A stretch of DNA of 36,715 nt from Diphasiastrum complanatum (lineage: Eukaryota > Streptophyta > Lycopodiopsida > Lycopodiales > Lycopodiaceae), in the NCBI GenBank assembly GCA_029204225.1, contig MU835741.1, positions 1-36,715 of the forward strand, in the 5' to 3' direction. Under the pieces are notes generated by a model. The model made no database searches. It was not told the DNA's origin and saw only the letters and a list, made by a program, of their open reading frames with translations. The translations under genes were made by a program, and so were the position numbers. The stretch's first letter is position 1. The number at the start of each line of letters is the position of its first letter. Shown here piece after piece: positions 31,126 through 36,715 of the stretch.

Positions 31126-31690
31126 AAACATTACTATGACATCATCACTTAGGACACGTAAATTATGCATCTATTTTGAACATGTCCAGACAATCCATGA
31201 TTCTTGATCTCGACTATCCTTCTAGTAAGGTCGATCTCCCTGTCTGTCATAGCTGCGTTTTTGGAAAGCAGGCTAGGATTCCTCCTATTCACCTCAGTCA
31301 AAAAATCATGTTGAGAGAAAGAACAGAACCTTAGTCGAATCAGTAAAGTGCATGTTATCACATGCAACTCTTTCGAAGTGCTTCTGGGCGAAGTTGTTTC
31401 AACAACAACCTATATTCAGAACAGATGTCCTACTAAAGGCCTCTCAAACAAAATACCATTCGAAGTTTGGACAAGTACCAAACCTTCTTTATAAAACTTA
31501 TGAGTTTTTGGATGTACTGCCTTTGCACAGATACCTCGTGATCTCAGGAAGAAGCTCGACTTCCAGAGTATCAAATGTGTTTTCATCACCTACACTACTT
31601 CAAATCAAGCCTACAAGTTGTTCAATCCCATCGAGTCAAAGATATTCACTAGTCGGGATGTCATCTTCATAGAAGATCAGTTTCAAGACC
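31105..31690 (+). pseudogene. pol: copia G integrase with core deleted
   Basis: The zinc domain is readable: LWHHRLGHVNYASILNMSRQ, DLPVCHSCVFGKQARIPP. At about 31330-31350 the text jumps to the C-terminal side of the core (HATLSKCFWAKLFQQ, TYIQNRCPTKGLSNKIPFEV). The catalytic core with its Asp-Asp-Glu, normally some 150 residues, is gone. After it come KCVFITYTTSNQAYKLFNP and SKIFTSRDVIFIEDQFQDLK. The deletion alone makes the element non-autonomous. Confidence 0.88.
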
Positions 31691-33548
31691 TCAAAGAAAA
31701 GGGCAATTCCCATGTAGCTGACCTGTCAGATTCTCTTGACGCTTTGAACTTTTCAGTTCCGTAGGTGACTATTCTCATTGAAGGTCCAAGCTCTTCTACT
31801 TCCGATGAACAACGAATCAACGACGAGTTAAAAGAAGATGATGTTGCATTTCAACAACTACAGTATGATGGAAATGATCAGCTTTCTCTATTACCCAGAA
31901 GATCTTCAAGAACCAGCAGACCACCCAACCAGTATATTGACGAGTCTGCAACCTACCTTCTTCAAGAACCGACATCTATCGAAGAGGCACTCAGTCATCT
32001 CTAGAAAGAAGTTATGGATAGAGAGTATTCATCTCTTATCAAGAACTAGACATGGATGATTATCGAATGACCTGCTAGTAGAAATGTAGTTGATTGCAAA
32101 TGGATTTTCAAAGTCAAGTACAACGCAGATGGAAGCATCAATAGAAGAAAGGCACGACTTGTTTTTAGAGAATTTTCTTGGGTATACAACGTCAATTACA
32201 CTGAAACTTTCAGTCCAGTAGTCAAGCATTCTTCTATTCGACTTTGCTATCATTTGTCGTTGCAACATATTTGGAAATACATCAAATGGATGTACAGACA
32301 ACATATCTCAATGGAGTTATCGGAGAAGACATTTACATGGTGCAACTCGAAGGTTATATCATTGAGGGTAAACACAATCATGTGTGAAAACTCCATAAGA
32401 CACTTTATGGCTTGAAGCAATCTGCTCGAGCATGGTTTCAAAGGATCAATACTTTTTTTATTGATCACGGCTACGCACCTAGCTCTTCAGATTCAAACGT
32501 TTACTTCAAAGCAGCGTAGCAATCTTTTATCATTATCACTTTATATGTGGATGATACATTGCTTTTCAGCAACAATATCGATCTGATAAAAGGAGCTAAG
32601 ACAATGCTATCTTCCAAATTCGACATGACCGATCTAGGCGAAGCTCATTTTTGCCTTGGAATACAAATCCACAGAGACAGAAAACAGAAGTTAATCTACA
32701 TCACACAACAGAGGTACATCTACAACATTTTAGTAAGATATAATCTGATCAATTGCAAAGTAGCTCTCTTGCCAATGGAACCAGGACTCAAATTGTCAAA
32801 GGACCATTGTCCCCAAACAATTCACGAGAAGCAGCAGATGTGTAAGTATTCTTACCATTCTATTATAGGATCTCTTATGTATGCCATTATCTGTACCAGA
32901 CCAGACATTGCTTTTGCAGTGAGCTCTCTTAGTCAGTTTATGACTAATTCTAGTGTAACACATTGGAAGGCTCTCATCAGAGTCATGAGATATCTTTGCG
33001 CTACTATAGACTTTTGCATTTGTTATGGAGTAGTCGACAACGACAAACTCAATTTCCTCAATGGTTATACAGATGCGAGTTGGGCAGGAGATGTAGACAC
33101 TCATAAATCTACTTTCGGATTTACATTCTTCCTCAACCATGGTCCAATTTCCTGGAACAGTCGCAAGCAATCTTTGATAGCTCTATCTTCCACTGAATCA
33201 AAGTATATCACATCCTCTCAAGCTACAAAGAAAGCAATTTGGTTGAGAAACTTACTTTTAGATATCGGTATGAATCAATATGCTCTGACGACATTATTTT
33301 GTGATAATCAAAGTGTCATCGCTTTATCAACCAACCCTAGATTTTATTCCAAGAGTAAGCACATTCAATTGAAGTATCATTTCGTCAGAAGCAAAGTTCT
33401 CAACGAAGAGGTCAGATTGTAGTACTGTAGAATGCAAGATATGACAACTGATATTTTTACCAAAGTATTAAGTTTGGATATAGACAGAAGATTCTATGTA
33501 GAACTAAGTTTGAAGGTCAAGGCATTCAAGGATCAGATTAAGGGGGAG
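31691..33548 (+). pseudogene. pol: copia G reverse transcriptase and RNase H
   Basis: A linker (LPRRSSRTSRPPNQYIDESA) leads to the RT: VVDCKWIFKVKYNADGSINR, RRKARLVFREF, NYTETFSPVVKHSSIRL, VQLEGYIIEGKHNHV. Then KLHKTLYGLKQSARAWFQRI and TLYVDDTLLFSNNIDLIKGA, with YVDD intact at 32544-32555. Next come KFDMTDLGEAHFCLGIQIHR, SIIGSLMYAIICTRPDIAFA, and the RNase H core GYTDASWAGDVDTHKSTFGF, LSSTESKYITSS, LFCDNQSVIALSTN, KHIQLKYHFVRSKV. The stretch 32547-33422 is open for 291 codons, the longest undamaged pol piece of family G. RT upstream of 32520 has several stops and frameshifts. Confidence 0.93.
33535..33548 (+). promoter_or_regulatory. copia G polypurine tract
   Basis: AGATTAAGGGGGAG directly before the LTR start TGTTGGA; the primer site for plus-strand DNA synthesis of copia elements. 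Confidence 0.9.
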
Positions 33549-34222
33549 TGTTGGATTATTCTCCTTCTTACCAATCGACTAATTGGCTTTAATCTTCATC
33601 CATTGTTTATTCAATTCTGCAGATTTTCCCATTCTTTTACAGTCTGTAATTTTACAAGTATTTTCACACAATCTGCAAAATTACACGGAGTTTTACCACA
33701 ATGTCACATTTCATTTTTCTCTCACTTCGGCTTTCTTACCTGTCAGGAAATATACGGAGTTATATATATAATTGTTGCTTTAGTTTCTCATTTTTTGCGA
33801 AGCTGTTGCCTGTCAGGAATCTCGTGGGAAAATGCAGTGTCATTTTTTCGCATTTTTTTGCCTGTCAGGATTTGCAAGCAAATATGCAAAGTTGCATTTT
33901 TCACTTGACAAAATGTTGCACTTTTCGCTTTCTCCAAAGAGCCTCAAAAGTTAAGAAAATGACTGGGGCAAAGTGTAGGGCAACCCTAAATCAGTTTTTA
34001 AGGCACTGTAGCGTTTTTTGCAAAATCTCGATACTGTCGCCTTTTGTGACAGTGTTGCTTGTGGCTGTTTTAGTTCATTTTTACAGAAGTGACAGTTTGG
34101 TTCATTTATGCAGATAGAACGTTTATGACCAATTTCACCGCTTATCGACAATCAATGACAAGGAATGGATACCAACGGATACCAGCCAACTGGCAATCGC
34201 AATTGATGACCAAATTTCTTAG

Positions 34223-34230
34223 TATAAATA
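34223..34230 (+). promoter_or_regulatory. TATA box of copia G 3' LTR
   Basis: TATAAATA, conserved in the minus-strand sister LTR. Transcription would start some 30 bases downstream. Confidence 0.7.
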
Positions 34231-34561
34231 ACTGATCATATTCATATAGTTTTAAAAAAAAATAAGCAGTTTAATATCATCAAGTATTGCAAGTTAGCTC
34301 TCTATCAGGCTTTTAAGCTTGAACTCTCTTGAGCATTCTAGCTCAATTCTAGAGTTATATTTTAAAGTTGCTATTGTGCTATTGCTTATCAGCATAGTTG
34401 CTTGTTATCAGACATATCCTCAGTTACTCAAAGATAACTTAGAGTGTCCGGTTTTGCTAATGTTTTGTGCTCATCTGATTTTGTTTTTCTGAATCGATAC
34501 TATCTTTTATTGCGTTCAGTATATGTCAGAATGCATGCATCTCTGTATTTCCTTTGTAACT

Positions 34562-34567
34562 AATAAA
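34562..34567 (+). terminator. poly(A) signal of copia G 3' LTR
   Basis: AATAAA about 330 bases after the TATA box, at the expected R/U5 border. Confidence 0.5.
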
Positions 34568-34752
34568 ATTGTCTAAGAATTCAATACTTCATGTTTGGCT
34601 ACGTAATCACTTAGCATCTAGCGACCTTAAAGTTAGTTGCTAAAGATTGAACGTGATTTCCATCACTACTGCTTTGTTCAATTTTTGATAGGCGTACTCA
34701 TGCACTGGAAGTAGGAAGTTTTCCGCTATGATTATCTAACGTATTTCCGACA

Positions 34753-35120
34753 AACTAATATAGCGAGGGTAGGCAAGTAGATAATTATTTTTAAATTTGC
34801 TACTTTTGGTTGATTAAAATTTTCAAACCAAATGTATCCAAAGTTTATGGGTTTGGGTACATGAAAACTTTCTACATTGATCTACCCACATGTTCTAAAT
34901 ATGGTATCTAATAATTGGTAGTTCTTGACAATTATCATTTGAGTGTAAGGTCGATTATCAATATTGTATCAGCATTAGTATTAGCCAATCCTATATTTGT
35001 GGTTCAACAATGACCAATATTAACAAGTGCTATACTATCAACTATACCATACCAATGTAGTTATTAGGGAGATGGCTATGCTATTATAAGCCCTTGCAAT
35101 ACTAGGCCTAGATCCTAAAC
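34753..35120. other. gene-free flank
   Basis: No gene or element recognised after the 3' LTR of copia G. Confidence 0.45.
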
Positions 35121-35250
35121 CTAGTCTGGACCAGTATTTGCTTTACCAACATTTGGGTCAATACTAAACTAAAACCTATTCTGGACCAGTATTGGCTTTA
35201 CCTAGTCTAGGCTAGTATTGGCTTTACCAACATCTGGGTCAATACTCTTT
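35121..35250. repeat. interspersed short tandem repeats (GGACCAGTATTGGCTTTACC type)
   Basis: Three imperfect copies of the CTAGTCTGGACCAGTATT / GGCTTTACC word begin near 35121, 35178 and 35202. The phrase CTTTACCAACATYTGGGTCA occurs twice (35141 and 35222). Confidence 0.8.
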
Positions 35251-35519
35251 CCAGTTTGGTTTTTGCCTAAGCAATGGCATAGGTAGTATCTACACTAGGA
35301 GAATAAAAGAGTTCATACCGAAGGTGACAATCATGACTAAGATCCCTAGTTGTTGTGCGCAGAATTTTTATGTTCCTCTTGGAATGGAGAGGATTTTTAC
35401 AAAATAGTTGTTTTTCTTTTGTAGATACTGGACTTAGCGAGGGCATCATGACTTATTTCATTATGTTTATAAGGGGTTAAAGCCTATATACATGACATTT
35501 GGGAGATTCTTCAAGTTGG

Positions 35520-35640
35520 TATGAAAATTTTTGAGCAAAGCACTCAGTATATCCCACTTTACCACCAAACCGAGATTCAAACTTGGGCCTTTGCTACCAC
35601 ATGAAACACTCTTATCCAACTTGCTATGGGGGGGATACAT
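35520..35640 (-). mobile_element. possible tRNA-derived SINE head
   Basis: On the minus strand an A-box-like TAGCAAGTTGGATAAG is followed about 43 bases later by a B-box-like AAGTTTGAATCTC, the spacing of a tRNA promoter. The rest (GGTTTGGTGGTAAAGTGGGA) resembles the body that follows the B box in some plant SINEs. No target duplication or tail found. Confidence 0.45.
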
Positions 35641-35929
35641 TTCTACATATACCTTTAGAGTTGTATATTGGAGGCACATTCATGTAGATGTCCCAATTTT
35701 TTGTCTAATGCTTGCAAATTGCAAAATAAGATTGCAAATATTCATATTGAGGCTCATGACCATCTAGTATGGAATGCGATCCAAATTGATATATGTAGCT
35801 TTTAAGTTTGGTACTCTAGAATCAACTAGGCAATCTTCCAATACTCATGGGGATCATTTAATCTCTAACTAGTTGCATGTAAAGTGGGAACTAGCTAGGG
35901 GGGTTTGATTGCTAGGACATGATTATTGC

Positions 35930-36430
35930 CAAGATTAGGAAGATCAAACCTTTCAAATTGAGAGACTTCTCAACCAAATTGTCCTCCCTCCCTCTCATAA
36001 CACAAACAAAAATTGCAATAGATATGGCTGCTACCTGAAAGAAACTTTTTTACATCTCTTTGTTGATTGCAATCCTAGAGATTGAACTTATTTTATTGAT
36101 GAGTTTGAAAAAAGATTCCATGCCACATTGAAGCCACTTTCCTCCCTTAAGATTCACCTTAAAGATTTCACTTTTGAGAATGAGACTACTTGATTGACTA
36201 GGGATATTGCTTAAGCTCTCCTTCTTTGGCACATCTGGTTATGTAGGAATGTGCTATTCTTTTCTGGCAACTTCTTTTGCTAGGATGATCTTTTGAATTT
36301 GGTTTCATTATTGACAAAGTTATTTGCTTCTGCTTTTTTATGCCATCCATACATTTGTTAAGCTAGCTCTACATACATTTGTCTGAAGTCTTTAGTAAAA
36401 GTATCTATCTCGAAGAAAGAAAAAAAAAAA
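35930..36430 (+). pseudogene. degenerate LINE 3' end with poly(A)
   Basis: A plus-strand frame reads CNRYGCYLKETFLHLFVDC (about 36015-36072), the zf-RVT zinc motif found at the C-terminus of plant L1-like LINE ORF2 (ETxLHLFxxC). Then FIDEFEKRFHATLKPLSS, a stop, and ALLLWHIWLCRNVLFFSGNF, the usual W-x2-W/R-N tail. Two or three stops interrupt it. An A-rich run (GAAAGAAAAAAAAAATA) closes it at about 36410-36430, as expected for a LINE tail. The RT and endonuclease are absent (5' truncation). Confidence 0.6.
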
Positions 36431-36715
36431 TACTAGGACCAATCAGTATTGAAAAGACTTATATCTGTTCTAACACTAATTAGAGCCACATCTTTAGGCA
36501 TAGCACCAATGGAGCACAAAGCTCCTAAATTTTGTAGCTCATGGGGTCTAAGGTGTTGTCTTTTGTATGCACAATTTGGAGGTATCCATTGCTAGGGGAA
36601 CCACCTTATCCAACTTGGATACAATGGAGGATCCTATAGATGCTTTTGCATACACGCCCTAAATGTTGAAGGATGTTTCAAGCTTTGGATGGGATACATC
36701 TCATGAGGTGAAAAA
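36431..36715. other. nothing recognised
   Basis: No coding similarity, repeat or RNA gene found after the LINE tail. Confidence 0.4.

Larger units (their letters stand above)
33549..34752 (+). mobile_element. 3' LTR of copia G
   Basis: Starts TGTTGGATTATTCTCC after the polypurine tract and ends TTTCCGACA at 34752; about 1.2 kb. U3 holds three CCTGTCAGGA words (33739, 33809, 33861) and an inverted ACTGTC/GACAGT pair near 34029-34055. TATAAATA is at 34223-34230 and AATAAA at 34562-34567. Compared with the other copies it has lost about 60 bases near its end. It matches 20459-21737 in reverse and 26427-26629. Confidence 0.92.

Noticed and set aside
33432-34117. Plus-strand frames of 138-158 codons
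   Set aside because: They run from the RNase H tail into the LTR or lie within it; not separate genes.

Overview
This is nuclear DNA of a plant, and the whole window is a retrotransposon graveyard. Every recognisable coding segment belongs to a transposable element: Ty1/copia and Ty3/gypsy LTR elements, a LINE 3' end and two tRNA-derived SINE-like pieces. I see no intact host gene, rRNA, functional tRNA or CRISPR array. Evidence for a plant is the mix of copia and gypsy families, PBS sequences of the TGGTATCAGAGC type (initiator-Met tRNA), the copia order protease-integrase-RT-RNase H, and an L1-like LINE tail. The many old, nested, AT-rich fragments suggest a large genome. I cannot name the species; a non-flowering land plant is a weak guess.

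Layout. 1-3100: remains of minus-strand copia element A (LTR edge and PBS near 2823-2836, gag, zinc knuckle, protease, start of integrase). 3100-6220: no genes, with long CA and TC microsatellites. 6224-13813: minus-strand gypsy element B, the most complete gypsy copy. It keeps gag with several zinc knuckles, protease, RT, RNase H, integrase and an extra coiled-coil ORF downstream of pol. A short tRNA-like retroposon with a 17-18 bp target duplication interrupts its gag. 13803-14640: minus-strand copia fragment C, joined directly to the 5' end of B. 14641-14910: a dispersed repeat with a second copy at 27421-27680. 15050-16910 and 19485-20458: two plus-strand gypsy pieces (D and E) that together look like one element split by a 2.5 kb AT-rich block carrying a foldback repeat. 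20459-21737: a minus-strand LTR of copia family G. 21738-26400: minus-strand copia element F with its 5' LTR. 26427-27355: plus-strand G LTR end, PBS and gag. 27421-30268: inserted or joined material (dispersed repeat, minus-strand copia integrase H, an unidentified coiled-coil ORF). 30268-34752: 3' half of a plus-strand G element with full RT-RNase H, polypurine tract and a complete 3' LTR of about 1.2 kb. 34753-36715: small repeats, a SINE-like sequence and a degenerate LINE tail.

All polyproteins are broken by stops, frameshifts, deletions or lost catalytic residues, so none looks autonomous. The points most worth a second look are the extra ORF of gypsy B, the tRNA-like retroposon inside its gag, a GA microsatellite that grew inside one LTR copy of family G, and a conserved inverted repeat in the U3 of that LTR.
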